A stretch of DNA of 9,983 bases from Acidithiobacillus sp. (GTDB taxonomy: Bacteria; Pseudomonadota; Gammaproteobacteria; Acidithiobacillales; Acidithiobacillaceae), in contig DAIAVG010000033.1 of assembly GCA_027445725.1 (NCBI GenBank), forward strand, positions 255 to 10,237. The letters run 5' to 3'. Position 1 is the stretch's first letter; each line of letters begins with the position of its first letter. A program made the translations under genes and the position numbers. Below the pieces are notes generated by a model. It had not been told where the DNA came from. It ran no database searches and saw only the letters and a program-made list of their open reading frames with translations. Positions 1 to 7,156 of the stretch are shown here, one piece after another.

Positions 1-131
1 CGCAGATGGTTGGTGCTATAGAGATGTCTTTGGGCGCTAATGCAGATATGGATGAGTTGCGGAGCAAGGGGGAAGTGCTTCTTGATAAGCACGGCAAGCC
101 CCGGCGTGGTGGGCGAAGCAGGAAAGGCTGA
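1..131 (+). CDS. 3' end of an unidentified gene (partial)
   Basis: An open frame enters from the left edge (first full codon at base 3) and stops at TGA 129-131, giving about 42 residues. The end of the protein is strongly basic, with the tail DKHGKPRRGGRSRKG preceded by the acidic stretch ADMDELRSKGE. A charged, Arg/Gly-rich tail of this kind often contacts nucleic acid, but no domain can be named from so little. The start lies outside the window. The 127 bases to nadM contain a hairpin without a T-tract, so it is unclear whether the two genes share a transcript. It could be a chance open frame, although codon usage looks like its neighbours. Confidence 0.5.
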   Translation, partial: QMVGAIEMSLGANADMDELRSKGEVLLDKHGKPRRGGRSRKG

Positions 132-210
132 GGTCGCGCCCTAACACTGCAAGCACGTGGTCAGTCGTGGTTCTTGCGTCCCCGTAGTTTTTCGTGCAAT
201 CTGGCAATCA

Positions 211-232
211 TGGTGCGGAATAGACCGCACCA
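211..232. promoter_or_regulatory. Perfect 8-bp inverted repeat upstream of nadM
   Basis: TGGTGCGG (211-218) and CCGCACCA (225-232) are perfect inverted copies around a 6-base loop (AATAGA). The element ends 26 bases before the nadM ATG. No run of T follows, so it is a poor intrinsic terminator for the gene on the left. It could be a regulator's operator, an RNA hairpin in the nadM leader, or a Rho-assisted stop. A weak possible promoter (TTGCGT at 174-179, 17 bases, CAATCT at 197-202) would place the hairpin at the very start of the transcript. The structure is seen directly; its role is inference. Confidence 0.5.
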
Positions 233-258
233 ACCACTTTGGATAGGGGATTCCTTCC

Positions 259-1293
259 ATGCCTGAAAATTTCGATTTGCTGGTCTTCATTGGGCGTTTT
301 CAGCCCGTCCACAGTTCTCACTTGTCTATCATGCAGGCTGCCCTGCATCGTGCGCGGCGTCTACTGGTGCTTGTTGGCTCCACCAATGTCACCCGGTCCA
401 CGAAAAACCCTTTCTCTTTCGCTGAGCGCTCGGTCATGATTCGCGCATCTATGGGAGAACTTGAAAGCCGTGTTCAGGTTTGTCCTATCAAGGACTACCC
501 CTACATGGAAGACCTTTGGGTCAAGGGTGTCCAGGATGCCGTGCAAACGGCCGCTCTGGAGCTGGGTGCTCAATCTATTGGGCTCATTGGTCACGAGAAG
601 GATGAGAGTTCTTACTACCTGCGCATGTTCCCGCAGTGGCCCCTGGTGGAATCGCCAAATATCGACGGGAGATCTGCCACGGAATTGCGAGACCTGATTT
701 TGGCTCCGAACGGTCGTGGTTCTCACTTGGTGCTGGAGTCAGCGATGCCATCGGCTTGCGTGGAGTTCGTGGAGGAATTTCGCCGTTTGCCGCAGTACCA
801 GCGCCTGGTGAACGAGCACGCTTTTCTGAAAAGCTATCATCGGCAATTTGCGTCGTACCCCTACCCGCCAGTATTCGTCACCGTGGATGCGGTGGTGATT
901 CACTCCGGCCACATTTTGCTGGTCGAGCGCAAGGCGGAGCCGGGCAAGGGGTTGCTCGCCCTGCCCGGTGGGTTCATTGATCAGCGGGAACGCATTGCGG
1001 ACGGGATGCTGCGCGAACTCAAGGAAGAGACGAACATCAAGATTCCGTTGCCCGTTCTGCGCGGCTCCATCAAGTCCTCACGTGTATTCGACGATCCTGA
1101 TCGCAGTCAGAGAGGGCGTACCATCACCCATGCATTCCACATAGAGTTCCCAGGTGGAGAGCTTCCGCGGATCAAGGGTGGCGATGATGCTGCAAAGGCG
1201 GTTTGGCTTCCATTGAGCGACTTTTACGCTCTCGACGGAGCCATGTACGAGGACCACTGGCACATTGCCGCCGGATTCATTGGTCTGACCTGA
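259..1293 (+). CDS. nadM: Bifunctional NMN adenylyltransferase / Nudix hydrolase (NadM-Nudix)
   Basis: A cytosolic two-domain NAD enzyme of 344 residues. The N-terminal nucleotidyltransferase (about 5-185) joins NMN and ATP to give NAD. It shows GRFQPVHSSH at 12-21, a variant of the family GRFQPxHxGH with Ser in place of Gly, and the SATELR motif at 139-144, matching the family (I)SxTxxR signature. The C-terminal half (about 205-340) is a Nudix hydrolase with the box at 238-260: G238, E244, then R252-E253 and E256-E257, ending T-N-I where the consensus has x-G-U. This architecture matches the bifunctional NMN adenylyltransferase / ADP-ribose pyrophosphatase described in cyanobacteria and Francisella, and length fits. 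ATG follows GGGGA (246-250) by 8 bases. nadV lies 71 bases downstream on the same strand, so the pair is probably one operon. Family assignment is firm; the Nudix substrate (ADP-ribose) is inferred. Confidence 0.93.
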   Translation: MPENFDLLVFIGRFQPVHSSHLSIMQAALHRARRLLVLVGSTNVTRSTKNPFSFAERSVMIRASMGELESRVQVCPIKDYPYMEDLWVKGVQDAVQTAALELGAQSIGLIGHEKDESSYYLRMFPQWPLVESPNIDGRSATELRDLILAPNGRGSHLVLESAMPSACVEFVEEFRRLPQYQRLVNEHAFLKSYHRQFASYPYPPVFVTVDAVVIHSGHILLVERKAEPGKGLLALPGGFIDQRERIADGMLRELKEETNIKIPLPVLRGSIKSSRVFDDPDRSQRGRTITHAFHIEFPGGELPRIKGGDDAAKAVWLPLSDFYALDGAMYEDHWHIAAGFIGLT

Positions 1294-1352
1294 ATCCCGT
1301 TTTCTGTTGTCCCCCGACGGAATAGATCCGTTGGTTTTCTCACCCGCATGCA

Positions 1353-1358
1353 AAGGAG
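1353..1358 (+). promoter_or_regulatory. Ribosome binding site of nadV
   Basis: AAGGAG lies 6 bases before the ATG at 1365. It fixes the nadV start and rejects other upstream in-frame possibilities. It is clearly stronger than the site in front of nadM, which would favour higher synthesis of the NAMPT step. Confidence 0.8.
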
Positions 1359-1364
1359 CTTTCC

Positions 1365-2759
1365 ATGCAGAACATCGAATACAACATCATCCTGGATACC
1401 GATTCCTACAAGGCGAGTCATTTTTTGCAGTACCCTCCGGACACTCGCGGACTGTTCGCCTATATCGAGTCGCGCGGCGGGCTTTACCCGCAGACGGTTT
1501 TCTTCGGACTGCAGTACATTCTCAAGCGCTACCTGTCCCAGCCGGTCACCATGAGCATGATTGATGAGGCGGAAGTCCTGCTCACCGCCCACGGTGAGCC
1601 GTTCAACCGTGCGGGTTGGGAACATATTGTGAATTGTCATGGGGGCATGCTGCCCGTGGAAATCCGCGCCGTACCGGAAGGGATGGTTATACCAACAGGC
1701 AATGCGCTGGTGACCGTGGAGTCCACCGATTCAGAGGTGTTCTGGATTGCCTCCTACATCGAGGATATTCTTTTGCGCGTGTGGTACCCGCTGACCGTGG
1801 CCACTCAGTCATGGGCCATCAAGCAGCGCATCCTGCATGCCCTGGAACGCACGAGCGACGACCCACAAGGTCAGATACCCTTCAAGCTGCACGACTTCGG
1901 GGCCAGGGGGGTTTCCAGCCTGGAATCGGCCGGCATCGGCGGTATGGCCCATCTGGTGAACTTCATGGGCACGGACACCGTTGAGTCGCTGCGTTACGCC
2001 AAGGCGTACTACAACGCGCCTATGGCCGGGTATTCCATCCCGGCATCGGAGCATTCGACCATCACGAGTTGGGGCGGTGAAGGCGAAATGGCCGCCTATC
2101 GGAATATGATTCGAAAGTTTGGGCGGCCTGATGCTCTGTTCGCCTGTGTTGCGGACAGTTACGACCTGATGCGGGCGGTTGAGGAGATGTTTGGTGGAGG
2201 GCTGAAGGAAGAAATCATCAGGTCAGGGGCCATGATAGTGATTCGCCCGGATTCTGGTGATCCGGCCACCATGGCGATCAAGACCGTTCTGGCCTTGGAT
2301 GCAGCTTTTGGTTCCGTGACCAACACCAAGGGCTTCAAGGTGCTCCAGTACACCCGTGTGATTTACGGAGACGGCATTAACGAGTCCAGCATCCGCCAGA
2401 TCCTCATGGACCTCTCCGAGTGGGGATTCTCTGCCGACAATATTGCTTTCGGGATGGGCGGCGCTCTGCTGCAGCAAGTGAACCGTGATACGCAGCGGAT
2501 GGCCATGAAGACCTCGTCCGTGCTTCGAGGGGATGTTTGGCTTGATGTATTCAAGGACCCTATTACGGATCCTGGGAAGCGTAGCAAGAAGGGGCGGTTA
2601 TCCACCTACCGGTGCGCTGCTGACGGTGTGGTGCGGACGCTCCTCGTGGAGGACGCGGCCGACCACGAGGATCTGATGCGGACGGTCTGGCGGAATGGAC
2701 ATCTGGTAGTAGAGGATGATCTGGAAGTGGTCAGGGAGAGAGCCATGTTACGTAGCTGA
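1365..2759 (+). CDS. nadV: Nicotinamide phosphoribosyltransferase (NAMPT/NadV)
   Basis: Converts nicotinamide and PRPP to NMN and pyrophosphate, the rate-setting step of the non-deamidating NAD salvage route. At 464 residues it is near the usual bacterial NadV length. By recall of human NAMPT, active-site residues are present: TDSY at 12-15 (D16/Y18), HDFGARG at 176-182 (F193 and R196), GTDT with D204 (D219, the residue favouring nicotinamide over nicotinate), the phosphorylated histidine H230 in ASEHSTIT (H247), and IRPDSGDP with R294 and D296 (R311/D313). This points to nicotinamide, not nicotinate, as substrate. It follows nadM on the same strand, and the next enzyme in the route is NadM itself. 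The gene ends 20 bases before a strong terminator. No frameshift or truncation is seen. NadV is patchily distributed in bacteria and common on phages and other mobile DNA. Confidence 0.95.
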   Translation: MQNIEYNIILDTDSYKASHFLQYPPDTRGLFAYIESRGGLYPQTVFFGLQYILKRYLSQPVTMSMIDEAEVLLTAHGEPFNRAGWEHIVNCHGGMLPVEIRAVPEGMVIPTGNALVTVESTDSEVFWIASYIEDILLRVWYPLTVATQSWAIKQRILHALERTSDDPQGQIPFKLHDFGARGVSSLESAGIGGMAHLVNFMGTDTVESLRYAKAYYNAPMAGYSIPASEHSTITSWGGEGEMAAYRNMIRKFGRPDALFACVADSYDLMRAVEEMFGGGLKEEIIRSGAMIVIRPDSGDPATMAIKTVLALDAAFGSVTNTKGFKVLQYTRVIYGDGINESSIRQILMDLSEWGFSADNIAFGMGGALLQQVNRDTQRMAMKTSSVLRGDVWLDVFKDPITDPGKRSKKGRLSTYRCAADGVVRTLLVEDAADHEDLMRTVWRNGHLVVEDDLEVVRERAMLRS

Positions 2760-2779
2760 TGGGTTATTTTTTGGCATTT

Positions 2780-2816
2780 ATCGCTGTGGCGTTTCTATGA
2801 GCTACGGCGATTTTTT
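2780..2816 (+). terminator. Intrinsic terminator of the nadM-nadV operon
   Basis: An 11-bp stem pairs 2780-2790 (ATCGCTGTGGC) with 2801-2811 (GCTACGGCGAT), including two G-U wobbles, around a 10-base loop, followed by six T (2811-2816). The wobbles become A-C mismatches on the other strand, and no T-tract follows there, so it should work mainly for nadV. It lies across the stop codon and last codons of the convergent umuC gene. Confidence 0.85.
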
Positions 2817-4147
2817 GTGCCTGGTGTTCCTGTGCTCTGGTTGTTGCCGACGATTCCCTGCTGCAGATTGGCGCTGACCACCGGCAGGTCGGCCCATCGT
2901 GTGGTGTACGATGGTGATGTATTCCCCCGGCGCATGGCCCATTCGCGCGGCGCCTTGAGCCCGGCCGTTCCGGGTGCGATGGTGCTCTTTCCGTAGCGGC
3001 GGTTGACGGCGTCTAGCGTGCTCATGAGGCGGTCGGTTTTTTCCGTATCGGCGGAGTGGTGGTCAAAGAGGTCCGTGGTGACTGCGCCGCGTGTGCCCAA
3101 GTCCGTGAGCAGGATACCGGCTTTGGCGTAGCGAAAGCCCTCCCGATAGACCTCCTGCAGGCCCTGTAGGGCGGCTTCCAGGAGCTTCCTGGTGTCAGCC
3201 GTAGGGTAGCGCATAGCCACATGGGCGGAACGGCCATATTGCGGTTCCTGTGTCTGGAATGGGTTGGTGCGGATGGTGACCTGCACCATGCCGGCGCCCT
3301 GCCCTTCTTTGCGCAGTTTTTCGGCCGCCCTGCAGGTATGGAGTGTGATGGCCTCGCGCAGGGCGGTCAGGTCAGTTACCTGCTGCCCGAAGGAGCGGGA
3401 GCACATGATCTGTTGCTTGGGCGGACTGACTTCCTCGATGGACAGGCAAGGCGTTCCGCGCAACTCCGCCTGGGTACGAGCGAGTGTCACGCCGAACTGT
3501 TGCTGGATGTGGGTTGGGTTCATGGACAGGAAGTCGGCCACGGAACATGCACCACGTGCCATGAGCCGGTCTTCGATGCGTCGACCAATGCCCCAGACCT
3601 CACCGGCTGGCGTTTCCGCCAACAGATTGGCTTGTGCTTCCGTTGAAAGACTGTCCCAATCGCACACGCCCGCCATATCGGGTCGTTTCTTGGCAAAGTG
3701 GTTGCAGAGCTTGGCCAGCGTCTTGGTAGGACCCATGCCAACGCATACCGGCAGTCCGACCCAACGGCGGACCCTTTCACGGATGGTGGCGCCGAGGAGT
3801 AGAGAATCTACTGTCATGCCAGTCAGGTCCAGGAAGGATTCGTCGATACTGTAGACCTCCTGTACTGGGCTGAACTGGCCCAGGACTCCCATGAGGCGGT
3901 TGGAGAGGTCGGCATAGAGGGCATAGTTGGAGGATAGGACAGTGATACGGTGTTTGTTGGCCAGATGCCGCCACTGGAAGTAGGGTTGTCCCATCTGGAT
4001 GCCCATGGCCTTGGCCTCGGCGGAGCGCGCGACCGCGCAGCCGTCATTGTTGGAAAGTACCACCACGGGCCGCCCCTCAAGGGAGGGCTGAAAGAGCCGT
4101 TCGCAGGAGACATAGAAATTATTGGCGTCAACGATGGCTATTCGCAC
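2795..4147 (-). CDS. umuC: DNA polymerase V catalytic subunit UmuC (Y family)
   Basis: Catalytic subunit of the error-prone SOS polymerase, which copies past DNA lesions together with UmuD'2 and RecA. The 450-residue protein starts at GTG (4147-4145), in frame for [16 protein letters not shown]; the longer frame to 4195 would run into umuD and lacks conservation. The catalytic acids are D7, D102 and E103 (YSIDES), and the steric-gate tyrosine is Y12. [14 protein letters not shown] marks the palm/thumb, and TTDLF, after [13 protein letters not shown], sits where E. coli UmuC has its beta-clamp motif QLNLF. The C-terminal UmuC-specific domain (NRRYGKST, then [12 protein letters not shown]) is complete. 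The start lies 2 bases after the umuD stop, and AAGGTG at the umuD end serves as its ribosome binding site, so translation is coupled. It converges on nadV. Confidence 0.95.
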   Translation of the reverse strand: MRIAIVDANNFYVSCERLFQPSLEGRPVVVLSNNDGCAVARSAEAKAMGIQMGQPYFQWRHLANKHRITVLSSNYALYADLSNRLMGVLGQFSPVQEVYSIDESFLDLTGMTVDSLLLGATIRERVRRWVGLPVCVGMGPTKTLAKLCNHFAKKRPDMAGVCDWDSLSTEAQANLLAETPAGEVWGIGRRIEDRLMARGACSVADFLSMNPTHIQQQFGVTLARTQAELRGTPCLSIEEVSPPKQQIMCSRSFGQQVTDLTALREAITLHTCRAAEKLRKEGQGAGMVQVTIRTNPFQTQEPQYGRSAHVAMRYPTADTRKLLEAALQGLQEVYREGFRYAKAGILLTDLGTRGAVTTDLFDHHSADTEKTDRLMSTLDAVNRRYGKSTIAPGTAGLKAPREWAMRRGNTSPSYTTRWADLPVVSANLQQGIVGNNQSTGTPGTKNRRSS

Positions 4148-4149
4148 GT

Positions 4150-4593
4150 TTACACCTTGTGGAGGACGCGGGTCACGACACCCCAAATCAGGCACTCCTC
4201 GCCCTCCTGGAGAATGATGGGAGAAAAGTCGGGATTCTCGGCCACCAGAGACACCACACCATTTTGTCTGCGAAGCCGCTTGACGGTCAGTTCTCCATGG
4301 AGGGCTGCGACCACGATGCGTCCGTCCGCGGGTTCGATGGCGCGGTCTACCAGGATTTCATCGCCATCGAAGATGCCGGCATCGCGCATGGACCAGCCGG
4401 AGATCCTCAAGATGAATGTAGCCTCCCGATGCAGGATGAGGTGCTCATTGAGGTCGAGTCGGCCTTCGATATAGTCATCGGCTGGCGATGGAAATCCGGC
4501 GGCGATTTTTGAGAGCATCACCGGGATGGTGTATGGGATGGTATCTGCTGCAATGGGTCTGGGGTCCAGGGCGATGGTATGAGGTTCAGGCAT
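4150..4593 (-). CDS. umuD: SOS mutagenesis protein UmuD (LexA-like autopeptidase)
   Basis: RecA-stimulated self-cleaving partner of UmuC; the cleaved form UmuD' activates polymerase V. I choose the ATG at 4593-4591 (147 residues) because GGAG stands 6 bases in front of it; a TTG 27 bases further upstream would add nine poorly supported residues. The cleavage site is A32-G33 before [10 protein letters not shown] (E. coli has C24-G25; Ala-Gly is the LexA-type bond). The nucleophile is S68 in SGWSM and the general base K105 in LTVKRL. The spacings from scissile Gly to Ser (35) and Ser to Lys (37) equal those of E. coli UmuD. The arm before the cleavage site is longer than in E. coli. It is the first gene of the umuDC operon. 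Confidence 0.94.
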   Translation of the reverse strand: MPEPHTIALDPRPIAADTIPYTIPVMLSKIAAGFPSPADDYIEGRLDLNEHLILHREATFILRISGWSMRDAGIFDGDEILVDRAIEPADGRIVVAALHGELTVKRLRRQNGVVSLVAENPDFSPIILQEGEECLIWGVVTRVLHKV

Positions 4594-4836
4594 GGGTGTC
4601 TCCACATGGCGTGCGAGCAACGATAGCGCCTTCGTGGTTTGCCCTCAACTTTCGATGCCGCTTGCCGTATCTGTCTGACAGAATGCGCCGCGCAGTCCAG
4701 GCATTAGTCGTGGGGGAGGTTCAGGGGGCAGCCCACCATCGCAAATAGCATCTCCATCCGTCAGAGGTCCACGGCAGGTTTCACAGTCGAGCGGTCCCTC
4801 GGCGCGTCTGCCCAAGATCGTCGGCCATTGCCGGCG
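4594..4836. other. Gap between the nuclease-like gene and umuD
   Basis: The 243 bases hold the umuD leader and the palindrome at 4671-4681. I see no convincing -35/-10 pair, no intrinsic terminator after the nuclease-like gene, and no small gene with a ribosome binding site. A weak 4-bp hairpin (CGGC-CATT-GCCG, about 4822-4833) just past the nuclease-gene stop has no T-tract. Confidence 0.5.
4671..4681. promoter_or_regulatory. Palindrome upstream of umuD, possible operator
   Basis: CTGTCTGACAG is a perfect 5-bp inverted repeat around one central base, 77 bases upstream of the umuD ATG. The position suits an operator. It starts CTGT and ends ACAG like the half-sites of the E. coli LexA box, but the spacing is far too short for CTG-N10-CAG. 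It may bind a different repressor, or be chance. Confidence 0.3.
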
Positions 4837-6933
4837 TTAAGAAGACTGACCGTGGATGCGCATCTTCTGTTGGTGAAAGTGCTCCAGTAGCACGTTGAAG
4901 GTCGAGAACGTCACAGGAGTGGATATCCTCTTCCTCACCTCGGTAAGCGATTGCACGCTTTCCAATAGGACGTCTAGCTGGGCCACGCTCGCGGAAGCGG
5001 CATTGAGCGGATGGGCGTTGATGTGTTGGCCTGCCGCCTTAAGCAGGTGTGTCTCTTCCTGAAACATGCGCAGATGCGTGTTGAAGTCCTCGACTTGCTT
5101 TCTTTTCGTATAGCCGGGGTCGCAGGTGAATTGGGCCGACAACAAAGCGTTATAGACGTGCCTAAGCATCCACCGATCCTGGAGCGCGCCATGGTCCAAC
5201 AGGGTCACGGTGAGGCGCGTGATGTGCCGGTCTCGAAGCTCAAGCCTTGTCCCGCCATGGAATTGTATCGAGCCAGAACTCCGCAAAATACGCTCATGCC
5301 TGAGCGCCTGAGCTTGAGACGCAAACAAACCACCCGCAAAATCGAGTAGTGCATCGCCCTGGATGCCAGTCATGGCTCCGCGGGTCAGCGCCTTCGCTTT
5401 GCACTCAACAAGGATGATATTTTCCTCATCCTTGAAAACGAGATCGCACTCGCCGGCACCTTGTTCACCCAGATCATACTTCGCGTTCTCGAAGCTCGGC
5501 TGAAAGCCGTGTTTGGCGAATATGTTTTTCGTCAGCCGCTCTGCTGCACCACCTCTCAGACTGGCGATTTCCTGATCGGTCTTGATGGTTTTCCAGGCTG
5601 CGAATGTGGCTTCGAACAGAGCCGGCCCCAGTACCGAGGCCGCCGGCAGAACGATGCTGTCTCCCTTGAGCAGAATGAGCGGCTTGAAGATTACGTCAGG
5701 ACCCGTGGCCCCGAAGGGAGACCGATAGTTTTTGTTGGCCTCTCCCTCTCTATGCGCGAAGAACGGCAACATGGATTTGAAGACCACTGGGTCTAAGCCG
5801 GTTGAAACCAAACTGGAGCTCGGGATGACCTGAGTGCCCGGGCTGGCATGAGCTTTAAGAACCTGGGCCAGCTGCACCGCATCCGCAACGTTCCAGCCGA
5901 GCCGCTGCTTCATCTCGCCATCGAAGCTTTCGCCAAAAAAACCGGTGAGAAACTGCGGCGTGAAGCTGAGATGCCACTGACGAAGAGAGAAGCAGTGGTC
6001 GTAGTGAGCGACCTCTCGCAGTCCATCCTCCAAGGCTTGAGCATTCAATCCTAGAAAAGCAAATTGTGAGTAGGGTTCAAGATCGAGCATCGCCACGAGA
6101 TCGCGCGCTAGGTGGACGGCCTCGTGCCAGAAGGACTTGGCATTGCGTTCGTTGGATCCTAGGGCCGGTAGCTTGACGGCAATGTTATAGAGCAGCCCGA
6201 TCGGTAACTCTGGCGATCTATCGCCAAGCCCGCTGGCGTATTTCCTGCCGAATAGAATTTGCTCGTAGCCGTAAGGATGGATCTTAAGGGCAGCCTCCAT
6301 GATATTTTTGAGCGCATTGAGACAGCCTAGGCGATGGAGGCATTTCCAAATTTGGCCGACGATATTCTCGATACCCTCAGGCCTGATCTGGTATCGGCCT
6401 GAGCGGATCGAAAAGGCGTAGCCGAGCCGTTTGATCCGAGTCGCTGCGTCCGCAACCGCTTTCGTGCGAGCGTTCAAGAATGGAAATCGCTTGAGGACCA
6501 TGAAGGCGCGGCCTATGAGCATGGCTTCCAGCCAAGCCGACTCATCGTCGAGTGCTCTCACATAGGCAGTGACTTGTGGAGAAGGAGGTACGCCTGGTTG
6601 AATGGGACCGGACGGAATCTCCTTTCCGTCGGGCATAACGACTCCGGGCAGGCAAGCGGCAATGTTGTTGAGAGCCTCGGCGATCGGCACGCTCACCCCA
6701 TCCAGCACATTAGCCAAAAAGAAATGATTAGCTAGAGCACGCACGGTTCCAACTGTTTGGTCAGTATTCTCCGTGACGATCAATAAATCGAAGAGGCGAT
6801 CCGTTGCGTGTTTAAGGCTTGGATAGGCTTTCAAGGCCTCATTCGCGGCGGCTCCATCTGACATCGGCACAGCTTTGGCGGAACTCCTAAAAACATCTCT
6901 TAGTTTTTGTGCTTGATCGTCGAGGTCCTGCAC
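4837..6933 (-). CDS. Large protein with PD-(D/E)XK nuclease-like domain, family unknown
   Basis: I do not recognise the full-length family (698 residues). Residues about 455-560 look like a restriction-endonuclease-like fold: E465 in a helix (AAERLTKNIFAKHGF), D497 in GECDLVF, then E510 and K512 in ILVECKAK, the order E...D...ExK seen in Mrr/NERD/RecB-like nucleases. Residues 1-450 are mostly helical, without a helicase, ATPase or DNA-binding motif I can name; HEAVH at 270-274 resembles a zinc-peptidase motif but may be chance. The C-terminal 100 residues look helical. No signal peptide or membrane segment is evident, so it is probably cytosolic. The GTG start is supported by AAGGAGG 5 bases upstream. 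It appears to stand alone. A role in DNA defence or DNA processing is inference from the nuclease core and the accessory setting. Confidence 0.8.
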   Translation of the reverse strand: MQDLDDQAQKLRDVFRSSAKAVPMSDGAAANEALKAYPSLKHATDRLFDLLIVTENTDQTVGTVRALANHFFLANVLDGVSVPIAEALNNIAACLPGVVMPDGKEIPSGPIQPGVPPSPQVTAYVRALDDESAWLEAMLIGRAFMVLKRFPFLNARTKAVADAATRIKRLGYAFSIRSGRYQIRPEGIENIVGQIWKCLHRLGCLNALKNIMEAALKIHPYGYEQILFGRKYASGLGDRSPELPIGLLYNIAVKLPALGSNERNAKSFWHEAVHLARDLVAMLDLEPYSQFAFLGLNAQALEDGLREVAHYDHCFSLRQWHLSFTPQFLTGFFGESFDGEMKQRLGWNVADAVQLAQVLKAHASPGTQVIPSSSLVSTGLDPVVFKSMLPFFAHREGEANKNYRSPFGATGPDVIFKPLILLKGDSIVLPAASVLGPALFEATFAAWKTIKTDQEIASLRGGAAERLTKNIFAKHGFQPSFENAKYDLGEQGAGECDLVFKDEENIILVECKAKALTRGAMTGIQGDALLDFAGGLFASQAQALRHERILRSSGSIQFHGGTRLELRDRHITRLTVTLLDHGALQDRWMLRHVYNALLSAQFTCDPGYTKRKQVEDFNTHLRMFQEETHLLKAAGQHINAHPLNAASASVAQLDVLLESVQSLTEVRKRISTPVTFSTFNVLLEHFHQQKMRIHGQSS

Positions 6934-6938
6934 GCGGG

Positions 6939-6945
6939 CCTCCTT
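6939..6945 (-). promoter_or_regulatory. Strong ribosome binding site of the nuclease-like gene
   Basis: On the minus strand AAGGAGG lies 5 bases before the GTG at 6933-6931. This near-perfect anti-Shine-Dalgarno match settles the non-ATG start. Confidence 0.8.
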
Positions 6946-7002
6946 AAGGCGAGATGTTTCATGATGAGTGGCGTCGGAGAATTAAACAGGCATTGCACAT
7001 AG

Positions 7003-7011
7003 GTTATAGCA
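7003..7011 (-). promoter_or_regulatory. Candidate extended -10 promoter for the nuclease-like gene
   Basis: On the minus strand the sequence reads TGC-TATAAC, an extended -10 with five of six consensus bases, about 70 bases before the GTG start. No good -35 lies at 16-18 bases; TTGAGT is 21 bases away, too far for a standard promoter. Extended -10 promoters can work without a -35. Confidence 0.4.
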
Positions 7012-7127
7012 AGTGATTTTGAACTCGCTACTCAATGACTTGGTTTTCCGTCAGCTTACTATGTACAGCAGGCATTCAGAAGATCGTAGCCAAGGATTGG
7101 CGCCCACAGCCGCTCTTGTCCGATAAT

Positions 7128-7156
7128 AGACCTTCCCAGGCTATCTAGGAAGGTCT
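7128..7156. repeat. Perfect 9-bp inverted repeat with 11-base loop
   Basis: AGACCTTCC (7128-7136) and GGAAGGTCT (7148-7156) are exact inverted copies around the loop CAGGCTATCTA. There is no T-tract on either side, so it is not a standard terminator. It lies in noncoding DNA 322 bases past the stop of the coiled-coil gene. It could be an RNA hairpin, a protein site or a recombination remnant. Confidence 0.55.

Noticed and set aside
1365..2759. NadV as part of the NARP1 pathway (ADP-ribose pyrophosphate route)
   Set aside because: The protein has full NAMPT active-site residues and its partner is an NMN adenylyltransferase, which fits the NMN route (NARP2-like) rather than an ADP-ribose pyrophosphate synthetase pair.
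3264..3854. A 196-residue open frame on the + strand inside umuC
   Set aside because: It is antisense to a fully conserved umuC frame, is rich in Arg, Ser and Met as expected of a shadow, and matches no family.
4594..4620. TTG start for umuD nine codons upstream
   Set aside because: The ATG at 4593-4591 has a well-placed GGAG, and the extra residues show no family similarity.
7128..7156. The 9-bp hairpin as an intrinsic terminator
   Set aside because: No T-tract follows on either strand.
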